NCBI GenBank assembly: GCA_026008535.1
Contig: BRKX01000006.1
Location: forward strand, 31,856,664 to 31,920,663
Direction: 5' to 3'
Length of the DNA stretch: 64,000 nt
DNA from: Perilla frutescens
Taxonomy: Eukaryota; Streptophyta; Magnoliopsida; Lamiales; Lamiaceae
How positions within the stretch are numbered: position 1 is the first letter of the stretch; the number at the start of each line of letters is the position of its first letter. Made by a program: the position numbers and the translations under genes. This document shows, in pieces, positions 9,727 through 21,420 of this stretch. The notes under the pieces are model-generated. The model saw only the letters and a list, made by a program, of their open reading frames with translations. It made no database searches and was not told where the DNA came from.

Positions 9727-10867
9727 TCTACCCCAGGCCTTCTAAACCTATTCACTACCATCGGTCATCATCATCCTAGCCGTCCATATTTCCGTTCCAA
9801 CACAGCCCTTTTATATTGGATTTGTGTTTTATTTGTGTGTCATTTATCTATGTATTTTAATTGAGTCTTAGTCGTCTAGTTTTCGAGTATAGAATCCTTT
9901 CGTATCGACGTAGTTTCTTTCCTAGCTTCCGCGTCTTTTGTGTCTCGTGGTGTCATTTAGTCCCGGATCACATCATAGACTATAGTATTTTTTATGTTAT
10001 AGTTATGGACGAATTTTTGCAGATTTTTAATTATGATTTTTCGGTTATTATAGATAGAGTTTTGACTAGATTTTTAGATAAGGCAAGATCTACAAAATCT
10101 ACCTTAAATAGAATTCTAGTTTAGGAAGTTGTTGAAGTCCAATTCTACTTCAAATTGGACTAGTATTTCCGGTCCTTTAGGCTTAGATTTTCGATCCAAC
10201 TATTATAAATAGTGGATCCATATTTCATTGTTACTTTAGACCATATTTGATAATTAAAGCTTTGCTTCAATATTGTCTCAACCCCATATTATATCTTTGT
10301 GAGTTTAGATCTTTTAAATTCATACTCTTAGATTTAGCATCTCTAAGTTTTACAAAGGGAATTCACCGTCCACGTTCGAGGGATCGTCGGAGACTCGCTA
10401 TCGAAGAACAACTTAAAGAATTTGGCCTTGTGTACGTCCGAGATTCAAGGAAACTTTCGGGTTGTAATTCACATCGACTTTACATCGTCCATCATCGCCA
10501 TTCGACGTCATCCAAGCATCATCAACGTTCGTCCCATTCCAGCCCTTTGTTCGAGTTCAACATCATCTCGTTCCGATTCAATCCGAAAGTCCGTTTCATC
10601 TCTATCATATCCTATCTACTCTAGCCATTCTAAACCCATTCATCACCATTGAATTACCTTCATCCAAGCCGTCCATAAACTCGTCCAAAACAGCCCCTTT
10701 GTTTTTTTGGATTTGTGTTATTTCGTGTGATATTGTCTAGGTATTTTAGTTGAGTCATAGTCGTCTAGATATTCGAGTATAGAATCCTTACTTCACCGAC
10801 GTAGTTTCTTTCCTTTGCTTCCGCGTCTTTTATGTCTCGTTGTGTCTTTTAGTCCCGGGTCACATCA

Positions 10868-11766
10868 TAAATTGGTATCGAGAGCCACGTCGGTTTATAT
10901 CGTTCGTGGTTCCATACTCGTTTATTTGTCCCGTTTATTTTGTTTGCGTTTTATCGAGTTGTAATTTAATTTTCGTATTGTTCATTGTTTAAATAAAAAA
11001 GAAGAAGATCAGATCGTACAAAAAAAAAGAGAAAAAAGAGCGATAAAAAAAAATCGGATATAAAAAAAATCCGAAAATTAAAAAAAAAAAAAGAGGTATA
11101 TTGTTTCCTTTTGTGTTCTATTTTATTTTGGTACCTTCCTTTTAGGTACAAATCCATAGTTGGTTATTTCCTTTTAGATTCCCTTTCTTTTAGGAAATTT
11201 CCTTCTTAGTTTGTTTTGATTTTGGTAACTACCTTAGATATCTTATTTTATTTTTGGATTCTTTCCTTCTAGAGTCTAGGCTAATTAAGGTATTTAGATT
11301 GTGTCACATAGATTGATACACATCTAAATCCCCTATTACCTTATCTCTTTCTTTCTTTCCTTATCTATCCTATTTCTTTCCATATCTTTTCTAGATTTAT
11401 TTTTGGATTTCCCCAATCTTTTTGGAACTTCATTAATTGATCTATCTCTTTCCTTTTCTCCCTCCACCATACTCGACCACCACCTCTCCATACATCAATT
11501 TCGACAGCCCCTACACCACACATACTCAACCCGTATCTCATTCCTACCCACTCCAAATTCATCCGTGTTCCGAACATAGCATTCCCGTCCTCCCTCCACA
11601 CCAAACCGCCGAGTTCCCTACTTCCATTTACACGATTTTCACACACTATGCACCCATATATTGAGTGATACATGAGTGGTAAAATCAAGAGTGAAAACAA
11701 ACGAGTGACGTGAGATTGTGAGGTCCTACCTTGTTTTCTTTTACGTTTGTTCGTTTTGCAGGTATC
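10868..11766 (+). other. PBS and leader of a decayed gypsy copy
   Basis: The PBS-like TGGTATCGAGAGCC is at 10873-10886. An A-rich zone follows with the inverted repeat TCGGAT/ATCCGA at 11054-11074. The rest of the leader is pyrimidine-rich, ending TTTGTTCGTTTTGCAG just before the gag ATG. I see no gene in it; the long minus-strand ORF at 11365-11856 is an antisense shadow. Confidence 0.75.
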
Positions 11767-13979
11767 ATGAAGAAAGACCCGTCCCGAGTCATCTTTGACT
11801 CCCCCAGCCGACACTCCACCTTTGGACCCATCCCGAGATCCGTCCAAAGCCCCCATGGAGTCTACTTCGGATCCACCCGCACAATGGTATCCTAAGTATC
11901 ATTTTGAGGCACTCTCAAAACACTTCTAGAGACAGCACCCTGTCTGAAAAACTCGATAGCTTAGTGAACGCTATTGAACGCACTAAGATCACACCGACCA
12001 TTACTCAGGCAGTTCGAGGACCAGCTCGACAACACCAGCGACAGAATGAGCCCGAGGATGAGTACTTTGATGAAAATACTGAAGAACTCGACAGAGGACG
12101 CCGCCATGGTTGAGACCGCAGCCGTGATGGCTATGGTGAAGATCGCATGCTCAATAACATCAAGACGAGCATCCCGGAGTTTGAAGGCCTTCACGATCCC
12201 GATATCTATCTTGATTGGGAACGTAAGGTAGAGAAGATTTTTGACTGCTACGACTTCACAGAAGTCAAAAAGGTGCAGTTAGCCTGTTTGGAGTTCACTT
12301 GGTGGGAGATGCAGCAAGAAAGAAGGCGCAGAAATCGCAATCCGTCAATTGACACATGGGAAGAAATGAAGGGATTGATGCGATGCCGCTTCATTCCAGT
12401 CCATTATGAGAGAGAGCTCAAAAAGAAGCTCAACCGGATCAAACAAGGCACCCGTTCGATTGAAGAATATCACAAAGAGTTGGAGACAGCCTTGAACCGA
12501 TTCGGGAAGGAGGAGACCTTAAATGCTACCATCATTAGGTACATTGAAGGCATAAATCCCGACATTGCATGTGAAGTCGAGTTGAAGGAATTCACCAGTG
12601 TTGAAAGGATGGTGCAGTATGCATCGATTGTGGAAAAGCAGTTGAGAGAAGGCCGTCGCCGTTCTCACCATAGTGCCGCCGCCACCAGACCTTCTTGGAA
12701 CAAAGGTACACATTCCACATCACCTTCTACACCTTCTTCTGAGTCCACACGACCCCGAGGTCAGTCCGGACCACCTGAACGGCGTTTCGACCGTTCTACA
12801 CCGCAGTCCAGCCGTAGACCCGAGTCTACACCGACATCGACCTGAAGGCCCCCATTCCAACGGACGGTCCAATCAGCCCAATACGACGCCGAATGTAGCC
12901 CCTAATCGAGACCGTGACATCCAGTGTCATAAATGCCAAGGTTGGGGCCATTTTCAGAATCAGTGCCCGAACCGTCGTGTTTTGTTTCTCAATGAACAAA
13001 ACGGGCTTGAATCAGCCAGTGAAGATGAAGAGGAGCCCCAAGACATCGCCCATGAAGTCGTCGAACCCCCCAAAGTCGACGATGAAGATGAGGAGGCCGA
13101 ATTGCCTCATGTCAGCTTAGTGTCTATTCGCAGTCTGAACATCAATCGTGAAGACGAAGAGCAATCACAGCGTGAGAACATATTCTACACGCGAGTTGCC
13201 ATCAAGGATCAGACCTGTGCGATGATCATAGACAGTGGGAGTGTAATCAACGCAATCAGTCAGTACGCCGTTGATAAACTCGCCCTTACCACAACAAAGC
13301 ATCCACAGCCATACAAGCTGCAATGGCTCACTGATCGAGGTTCCATCAGAGTTACAGGTCAGGTACACGTTTCATTTACTAAAGGTCGTTATTCTGACAC
13401 TGTTCTTTGTGATGTTATTCCTATGGAGGTAGCCCATATTCTTTTAGGAAGACCGTGGCAATTCGACAGAAAAGCAGTTCATGATGGTTTGGCCAACACT
13501 TATTCGATCACCATGGATGGTCGAACCACTGTGCTCAAGCCACTCGCTCCTAAAGCTGTTGCAGAGGATCAAGAAAGGATGCAAGAGAGATTCAAGAAAG
13601 AACGGGCAAAGCAAGCCGCAACCGCCGCCCGGACCGCCGCCGTGAACGGCCGAGATTCGGCTGACACTTCTCAGTCAGAGTCTTCTTCAAGGACGATCAA
13701 TACAGCCCCTTCGAAGGCTTCCAATGAAGCCTTAGTTCGTGGCAAATCATCCGGATCAGCCCCCAAAGTTGAACAAAATCGGTCTTCGTTCATCTCAGTT
13801 AAAGGCGTAGAGAAAGCACTAAAAGCAGGTTTACCTTTCGTTCTTTTATCTTATAAGGACAGTGCTACTAATAGTGTTTCTTTGCCTTGTGATGTGCAGC
13901 CCCTTATGGAGGAGTTCGCGTATGTGTTCCCGGAAGAGATTCCAAGCAGATTACCTCCAGTTCGTGGGATCGAGCACTA
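11767..13979 (+). pseudogene. Decayed gag-protease region, Ty3/gypsy
   Basis: Order of domains: Gag capsid-like region (12147-12700), zinc knuckle CHKCQGWGHFQNQC (12925-12966), then retropepsin with DSG at 13231-13239 and ILLGRPW near 13440. The breaks are clear when compared with the copy at 27732. They are a 2-bp loss just after the ATG that shifts the start out of frame, a stop in CACTTCTAG, a 5-bp loss after CAGCACC, a TGA near 12113, a 15-bp loss in the capsid region and a shift near 12845. Finally CAG became TAG at 13978-13980, at the protease/RT boundary. It cannot make a full Gag. The start was taken by homology with the intact frame. Confidence 0.88.
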
Positions 13980-15923
13980 GATCGACTTCGTACCCGGTGC
14001 AGTCCTACCCAATAGACCGGCGTACCGCACGTCCCCCGAGGAGACGAAGGAGATCGACCGCCAAGTGAAGGAGCTGTTGGAAAAGAAGCAAATCCGAGAG
14101 TCGATGAGCCCTTGTGCAGTTCCAGTCATCCTAGTGCCAAAGAAGAACAACGAATGGAGGATGTGTATGGATTGCCGCGCCATCAACAAAATCACGGTTA
14201 AGTACAGATTTCCTATCCCTAGACTTGATGATATGCTAGATGAATTGAGTGGTTCTAATGTATTTTCTAAGATAGATTTAAAATCTGGTTATTTTCAAGT
14301 TAGAATGCATGAAGGGGATGAATGGAAAACTGCGTTTAAAACAAAGCATGGTTTATATAAGTGGTTAGTTATGCCTTTTTGTCTCACTAATGCACCGAGC
14401 ACGTTTATGAGGTTCATGAACCATATTTTGCGGGATGTGATTGGTAAATTTGTGGTTGTTTACTTTGATGATATCTTGATTTACAGTCACAGTGCACAGG
14501 CGCACCTAGAGCACCTTAGGCGTGTTTTTATGCTTTTGCGTGATGCAAAGTTGTATGAAAATTTGTCTAAGTGTTCCTTTTGCATAGATGAAGTCATTTT
14601 TCTAGGCTTTGTCATCAGTTCACGAGGTATTGAGGTAGATCGTTCCAAAATCAAGGTAATTAAGGAATGGCCAACCCCGAAAAATGCCTCCGAGGTTCGG
14701 TCCTTTCACGGACTAGCTGAATTTTACCATCGTTTAGTACGGGATTTCTCCAGTATAGCCGCCCCTCTTACTGAGCTAAGTAAGAAGGATCGGAAATTTG
14801 AGTGGGGTAAACAACAAGAGCATGCATTTACTACTTTGAAAACTCTGTTATGTTCTGCTCCTGTTCTTCGTTTACCTGATTTTACTAAGACTTTTGAGAT
14901 CGAGTGTGATGCTTCGGGCATAGGTATTGGTCCAATTTTGATGTAGGATCGTAGGCCCGTCGCCTACTTCAGTGAGAAGCTTAGTAGCGCCAGTTTGAGG
15001 TATTCTACATACGACAAGGAGCTTTATGCTTTGAAGCGTGCATTGGATATCCACATGGCAGCACTATTTTGGCCCAAGAAGTTTGTGATTCACACGTACC
15101 ACGAGAGCTTAAAGCACCTCAAAGGACAACAAAATCTGAACAAGAGACATGCAAGATGGGTGGAATTCATCGAGTCCTTCCCATATGTGATCAAGTACAA
15201 GAAAGGCGAAGAGAACATCGTCGCGGACGCGTTGTCTCGAAGGTACGCACTTCTGAACTTAATGCATGCTAAGATGCTTGGTTTCGAGTCCATTAAGTCT
15301 CTTTATATAGAGGACGCCTATTTCAGCCCCATATATGCCTCATGTGTGTCGAAATCTAGAGCAATTGATGGATATTATGTGCATGATGGGTTTTTGTTTA
15401 AGGAGTCCAAGTTATGCATTCCTATTTGTTCTATGCGTGAGCTACTTGTGTTAGAATCGCATGCGGGAGGTTTAATGGGTCACTTTGGTGTACATAAGAC
15501 ATTGAACTTGCTGCATGAACACTTTTATTGGCCGCATATGCGTAGGGATGTAGAGAATGTGTGTAGTCGTTGCATTACTTGTCGTCAAGCCAAGTCCACT
15601 TCACACCCGTTTGGATTGTACACGCCGTTACCCGCCCCTACAGCCCATTGGATCGACATATCTATGGTGTTTGTTGTAGTTGATCAGTTCTCTAAAATGG
15701 CTCATTTCATTGCATGTAGAAAAACCGATGATGCTATTCATATTGCCAACTTGTTCTTTGTGCATGTTGTTAGATTGCATGGAATTCCTCGTACTATGTT
15801 AGTGATAGGGATTCTAAGTTTTTAGGACATTTTTGGCGTGTTTTGTGGGGTAAATTAGGTACTAAGTTATTGTTTTCTACTGCGTGTCATCCACAAACCG
15901 ATGGTCAAACTGAGGTTGTGAAT
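13980..15923 (+). pseudogene. Decayed RT-RNase H-integrase region, 3' end cut by an insertion
   Basis: RT is well preserved (14065-14700, YFDDIL with the Asp pair at 14467-14472). CAG became TAG at 14944-14946, in the RNase H start. RNase H (HESLKHLKGQ) and the integrase zinc region (HAGGLMGHFG...CSRCITC) follow. About 48 bp are missing near 15664, removing the first catalytic Asp of the DD(35)E core (SMDFILG is now SMVFVV). A one-base loss near 15798 then shifts the frame. The sequence stops at QTDGQTEVVN where an LTR inserted at 15924. Integrase is therefore dead for two independent reasons. Confidence 0.88.
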
Positions 15924-18496
15924 TGATGAGGACATCCATAGCAATGATGAAGTCAATGAAGAGCTGCAATTTAAAGGCCCCGTCACAAGACTACGAGCTA
16001 AGAAGTTGCAAGAATATTTGCAAGCTGTAATTCGCAAGAAGTTCGAAGTTGAAGACGGAGTGCAAGGAAGCTTGAAGATGATGACATTGTTGACATTGGA
16101 AGATGGAGATCAAGATGTGAAGTGCAATACATGAAGAAGGAGGCGTGTGTGTGCTTTTGTTGGGTTTGATGTGTATACTTGCTATTCAGCCCAAGTTAAG
16201 CATGCATGGTGGAAAAGCCCAAAATAATTCGGTTCTTGATGATCCAATTAAGGGGATTGATTTATTAGACTATAGTATTTTATTTATTTTATTTTGGACG
16301 AATTTTTGCAGATTTTTAAGTTAGGATTTTCGGTTATTTTAGATAGGGATTTGACTAGATTTTTAGATAAGGCAAGATCTACAAAATCTACCTTAAATAG
16401 AATTCTAGTTTAGGAAGTAGTCAAAGTCCAATTCTAGTCTAATTAGGAGTATTATTTTCATCCCTTAGGGCTTAGGAATTCGATCCAACTATTATAAATA
16501 GTGGATCCATATTTCACTGTTATTCAGACTATATTTGATTAATTAAGCCTTTGCTTTCAATATCGTCTCAACCCTTTTGATCTTTGTGAGTTTAGATAAT
16601 TAAATTCATACTCTTAGATTTAGCACCTCTAAGTTTTACAAAGGGAATTCGCCGTCCACGTTTGAGGGATCGTCGGAAACTCGCTATCGAAGAGCAACTT
16701 AAAGAATTTGGTCTTGTGTACGTTCGAGATTCAAGGCAACTTTCGGGTTGTAATTCACATCAACTTTACATCGTCCATCATCGCCGTTCGACGTCATCCA
16801 AGCTTCATCAACGTTCGTCCCATTCCAGCCCTTGTTCGAGTTCAACATCATCTCGTTCCGATTCAATCCGTAAGTCCATTACAACTCTATCATACCCTAT
16901 CTACTCTAGCCATTCTAAACCTATTCCAATCTATCGAACATCTTCATCCATACCTTCATCTTGTTCGTTCCAAAACAGCCCTATATTCGTTTGGATTTGT
17001 GTTTATTTGTGTGTCATTTATCTAGGTATTTTAATTGAGTCTTAGTCGTCTAGTTCTCGAGTATAGAATCCTTTCGTACCGACGTAGTTTCTTTCCTAGC
17101 TTCCGCATCTTTTGTGTCTCGTGGTGTCATTTAGTCCCGGGTCACATCATAAATTGGTATCAAGAGCCATGTCGGTTTATATCGTTCGTGGTTCCATACT
17201 CATTTATTTGTCCCGTTTATTTTGTTTTGAGTTTTATCGAGTTGTACTTTATTTTCCGTATTGTTCATAGTTAAAAAAAAACAGATCGTACAAAAAAAAG
17301 AGAAAAGAACGATAAAAAAAAAATCAGATAAAAAAAAAATCCGAAAAAAACAAAAAAAAAAAAGAAGTAAATTCATTGTTTCCTTTTTGTGTCTACCTTA
17401 TTTTGGTACCTTCCTTTTAGGGTACAAATCTATAGTTGGTTATTTCCTTTTAGATTTCCTTTCTTTTAGGAACTTTCCTTCTTAGTTTGTTTTGATTTTA
17501 GTAACTACTTTAGATCTCTATTTTATTTTTTGGATTCTTTCCTTCTAGAGTCTAGGCTAATTAAGGTATTTAGATTGTGTCACATAGATTGATACACATC
17601 CAAATCCCCTATTACCTTATCTCTTTCTTTCTTTCCTTATCTATCCTATTTCTTTCCATATCTTTTCTAGATTTATTTTTGGATTTCCCCAATCTTTTTG
17701 GAACTTCATTAATTGATCTATCTCTTTCCTTTTCTCCCTCCACCATACTCGACCACCACCTATACTCCATACATCAATTTCGACAGCCCCTACACCACAC
17801 ATACTCAACCCGTATCTCATTCCTACCCACTCCAAATTCATCCGTGTTCCGAACATAGCATTCCCGTCCTCCCTCCACACCAAACCGCCGAGTTCCCTAC
17901 TTCCATTTACACGATTTTCACACACTATGCACCCATATATTGAGTGATACACGGGTGGTAAAATCAAGAGTGAAAACAAACGAGTGACGTGAGATTGTGA
18001 GGTCCTACCTTGTTTTCTTTTACGTTTGTTCGTTTTGCAGGTATCATGAAGAAAGACCCGTCCCGAGTCATCTTTGACTCCCCCAGCCGACACTCCACCT
18101 TTGGACCCATCCCGAGATCCGTCCAAAGCCCCCATGGAGTCTACTTCGGATCCACCCGCACAATGGTATCCTAAGTGTCATTTTGAGGCACTCTCAAAAC
18201 ACTTCCAGAGACAGCATCAGGCCCTGTCTGACAAACTTGATGATTTAGTGCATGCCCTTGAACGCACTAAAACTACTCCAACCATTACACAGCCTGTTCG
18301 TGGTCAAGCTCGACAGCACCAGCGACCAAATGAGCACGAGGAGGAGTATTTCGATGAGAATACAGCTGATACTTCTCATGGCCGCCGACAGAGGCATGAT
18401 GACTATGGTGAAGATCGCATGCTCAATAACATCAAGACGAGCATCCCGGAGTTTGAAGGCCTTCACGATCCCGATATCTATCTTGATTGGGAACGT
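15924..18496 (+). mobile_element. 5'-half of a second gypsy copy inserted in the first (LTR, PBS, leader, partial gag)
   Basis: The LTR is 15924-17149 (1,226 bp, TGATGAGGACATCC to GGGTCACATCA). The PBS TGGTATCAAGAGCC is at 17155-17168, and the leader with the A-rich inverted-repeat zone runs to 18045. The element breaks off in gag and is fused to an integrase tail. The left flank is TGAAT; the matching right flank was lost with the deletion. Confidence 0.8.
18046..18496 (+). pseudogene. gag N-terminal fragment with the same start-proximal 2-bp deletion
   Basis: It begins ATGAAGAAAGACCCG like the copy at 11767 and shares its loss of GT relative to the intact ATGAAGAAAGGTAC type. The gag frame therefore opens only downstream, where the first in-frame ATG is at 18134 (ATGGAGTCTACTTC). 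From there the sequence is open through the Gag N-terminal region to LDWER. It is then fused out of context to the integrase tail at GAACGT/ACCCGGAGATC. It is 150 codons long against about 390 codons up to the knuckle in the intact copy. Confidence 0.8.
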
Positions 18497-18755
18497 ACCC
18501 GGAGATCGTGTTTGGATCCATTTAAGTCCAGGTCGATTCCCTAACTTGCGGAAGTCCAAGTTGTCGCCCCGTGGAGATGGCCCATTCACTCTTTTGAGCC
18601 GTGTTAATTATAATGCATACCGCATTGATCTTCCAGGTGAGTATAAGTGTTCTTCTACGTTTAATGTTGCTGATTTATCTCCTTTTTCTGCAGATGAATT
18701 CGACCATGACGAGGAGCCAAATTCGATGACGAATTCTCTTCAGCAGGGGGGGGAA
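18497..18755 (+). pseudogene. Integrase C-terminal remnant and polypurine tract
   Basis: It encodes GDRVWIHLSPGRFPNLRKSK, then DGPFTLLSRVN, YRIDLPGEYKC and FNVADLSPFSADEF, the GPY/F-like end of gypsy integrases, followed by the tail N-S-M-T-N-S-L-Q-Q-G-G. The purine tract AGGGGGGGGAA is at 18745-18755, directly before the LTR at 18756. I infer it is the 3' end of the element interrupted at 15924, or of a third copy. Confidence 0.8.
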
Positions 18756-21074
18756 TGATGAGGACATCCATAGTAATGAAGATTTAAACCCGGAGTTGCA
18801 AATTAGAGGTCCAGTTACAAGGTTACGAGCTAAGCAACTTCAAGGTTATTTGCAAGGCTATGTGCGGAAGAAGCTCGAGGAATAAGTGAATGTTCAAAGC
18901 CGCTCCAAGATCATCACTATGCTTTCAATTGAAGATGAGGATCATACTTTGATGGATTGAAGTATACTTGGCCGAAAATTGGAAGATTTCAATTTGATGC
19001 CAATCCAGGAGGTTATGGCGAATAAGGCGTGACCATGTCTTATCTGCCAGAGGCATCCGAGAATTCGAACCCTTTTGACACTTTGTGGGGTTTCGAATTA
19101 TCTTAGTTATTTCAATTAATTATTTTAGACTATAGTAATTAATTATGGGAGTCCAATTTTTGTTATTTAATTATTGTAATTTTCGAATTTATTTGAGTGC
19201 TAAGTTGACTAGGTTTTATTTAAGGTAATTTCCTACCTTAATTAGAATTCTAGTCTAGGTCATTTTCTAGTCCAATTTGGACAAGACTTTTAGTTATTTT
19301 TAGCTAGGATTTTCGTGCTCCCCTCTATTATAAATAGGGGATCATTGTGAACATTATTCTTTAGACCATATTTGATAATTTAAACTTTGCTTTCAATATT
19401 GTCTCACCCCAATTTAATCTTTGTGAGTTTAGATCATTTAAATTCATACTCTTAGATTTAGCACCTCTAAGTTTTACAAAGGGAATTCGCCATCCACGTT
19501 CGAGGGATCGTCGGAAACTCGCTATCGAAGAGCAACTTAAAGAATTTGGCCTTGTGTACGTTCGAGATTCAAGGCAACTTTCGGGTTGTAATTCACATCG
19601 ACAAGTCATCTACATCGCCGCCGTTCGACTTCAATCACAAGCCATCAACGTCCGTTTCAAGTCCAGCCACATTCGTGTTCAAGTTCATCTTCGTCTCGTT
19701 CAATCCGTAAGTCCATTACAACTCTAACATATCCTATCTACTCTAGCCATTCTAAACCTATTCATCACCATCGAATTACCTTCATCCAAGCCATCCATAT
19801 TCTCGTCCTAAAACAGCCCTATCTTTATTTGGATTTTTGTTGTTTTGTGTGTCATTGTCTAGGTATTTTAGTTGAGTCTTAGTCGTCTAGATAATCGAGT
19901 ATCGTACTGATGTGACCCGGGACCTATGGGACACGACACGGATGAAAAGACGCGGAAGCAAGGAACGGAACAACGTCGGATGCGTAAGGGATCAATACGA
20001 ACAAAGAGAAAACAAGAAAAGACTCGACTAGAAACGAACAAGACTCGAACAGATAAAGAACTTACTAGAATGCGATGACACGACTAGGACTCGATGAACA
20101 CTTGAACGGCTGGAAGGGCTGGAATCTCGGTGGTGAACGGCGGTGAAGGCGGCGGTGGTCGTCGGAATGGTGGATTGAGTGGCGGCGACGTGTAGATGTG
20201 GAATCGGCTAGATTCGGCGAACCCGTGTTGAAAACCCGAACGCGCACGTCTAACTTCTCCGGATAGCAATTCTCCCAAGTACTTGAATGCACCCTGAAGA
20301 ACTTGATTAAGACTATTGGATTGCTAATTCAATAGAATTTGTTTGGTGGATGTTCGATCAACAGAAGATCAATGAGACAAAAGAGAAATAACTTCTTGTA
20401 TTCATGCAATTGTCTAATTTTAATGTAACAAATGGATGCCCTATTTATACTAAACTATAGGGGACGAAAATCAGACCTAAATAACTAAGGAAATTCGAAA
20501 TTTAAAGAGTCCTAATCAAACTAGGATAAAATCAAAAGATACCAAAAATAAGATAACATAAATCTAACTAGATAATGATAAATCCTAACTACTTTGGGCC
20601 TCTTATTTTCGCCACTTTTGGACCTTTAATAACACAATATGGGCTGCAATATATCACAAATAATTCGTGGCCCATATGTATTATTGTTGCCACCTTTGCA
20701 TGAAAAACAGCATCTCCCGATTTCCCATGCAAACGCGTATAACTTTTAATGCACACGTCCAAATGGCGTCATTCTTCTTCTCACGTCTTCATGCTTCCTT
20801 CTTCATCATCTATGGATAACATGGTGATCAATCTCGAGCTGCCCTTGACTTCATTTCCACCAAGTTCGAATTTGCGACGAATAGAAGCTTGTAAATAAGC
20901 TTGCAACTTCTTGGCTCGCAAACGCGTCATTGGACATTTAAACTGCAGCTCCGGATCATCTTCTTCTTTGCCTTGCACGACCTCATCACGTACCCTTACT
21001 TCGCCGACGTAATTTCTTTCATTGCTTTCGCGTATTTTTGTGTCTCGTCGTGTCATTAGCCCCGGGTCACATCA
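18756..21074 (+). repeat. 3' LTR split by a solo LTR (18756-19907 + 20994-21074)
   Basis: It starts TGATGAGGACATCC after the polypurine tract and ends CCCCGGGTCACATCA. Net length is about 1,233 bp. Its U3 tail (PELQIRGPVTRLRAKQLQ, then an early stop) is a different subfamily from the LTRs at 7042 and 15924, so it does not pair cleanly with either. The right flank is CTAAC. Confidence 0.82.
19908..20988 (-). mobile_element. Solo LTR, TSD CGTAC
   Basis: This 1,081-bp minus-strand LTR runs from TGATGAGGTCGTGC to GGGTCACATCA. It is flanked by CGTAC at 19903-19907 and 20989-20993. Its U3 keeps the open tail MTRLRAKKLQAYLQASIRRKFE. Confidence 0.93.
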
Positions 21075-21420
21075 CTAACCCTAATCCAACCTACCCTACT
21101 CGACTCCACCTACCCCACACGCCACCAAGACCCACGGCCCCACCCCCTTTGCCACACAAGCCACACGCCACCTACTCAACATACTCCATATCATCCATTG
21201 ATCCTAGTTAGTGATACTCGTCTACACCTTTGTGCAATTAATCCGTACCCTCGACATTTGACAAGAGTGCTATCTTCCACCCTTCATTATACACGACACA
21301 CACATCACCATACACTTTGAGTGCAAACACGAGTGGTAAAATCAAGAGTGAAAACAAACGAGTGAACGTGAGATTGTGAGGTTCCATCCTTGTTTTCCTT
21401 TACGTTTGTTCATTTTGTAG
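21075..21420 (+). other. Orphan gypsy leader fragment
   Basis: It carries the 3' part of a leader (GAGTGGTAAAATCAAGAGTG, then GTGAGATTGTGAGGTTCC and TTTGTTCATTTTGTAG) as found just before gag in other copies. It is joined near 21420-21446 to minus-strand integrase sequence through a short repeated GGTTCCATC-TTGTTTTCCTTT block. I see no gene here. Confidence 0.6.

Larger units (their letters stand above)
7376..9975 (+). mobile_element. Solo LTR with TSD TAGAC, carrying two further insertions
   Basis: It starts TGATGAGGACATCC and ends TCCCGGATCACATCA. It is flanked by TAGAC at 7371-7375 and 9976-9980. Removing it restores the host LTR text TTATTAGAC-TATAGTATTTT. Net of its own insertions it is about 1,219 bp. 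Confidence 0.92.
7042..10867 (+). repeat. 5'-type LTR split by nested solo LTRs (7042-7375 + 9981-10867)
   Basis: The LTR starts TGATGAGGACATCC and ends CCCGGGTCACATCA, followed by TAAATTGGTATCGAGAGCC, so it is a 5' LTR. Without the insertion and one TSD copy it is about 1,221 bp, the usual length for this subfamily. It is the outermost of four nesting levels. Confidence 0.85.

Noticed and set aside
11365..11856. 163-aa minus-strand ORF, with a near-copy at 17641-18135
   Set aside because: It lies antisense to the pyrimidine-rich leader and gag start of two related copies. Its similarity follows from the DNA repeat, and it has no recognisable domain.
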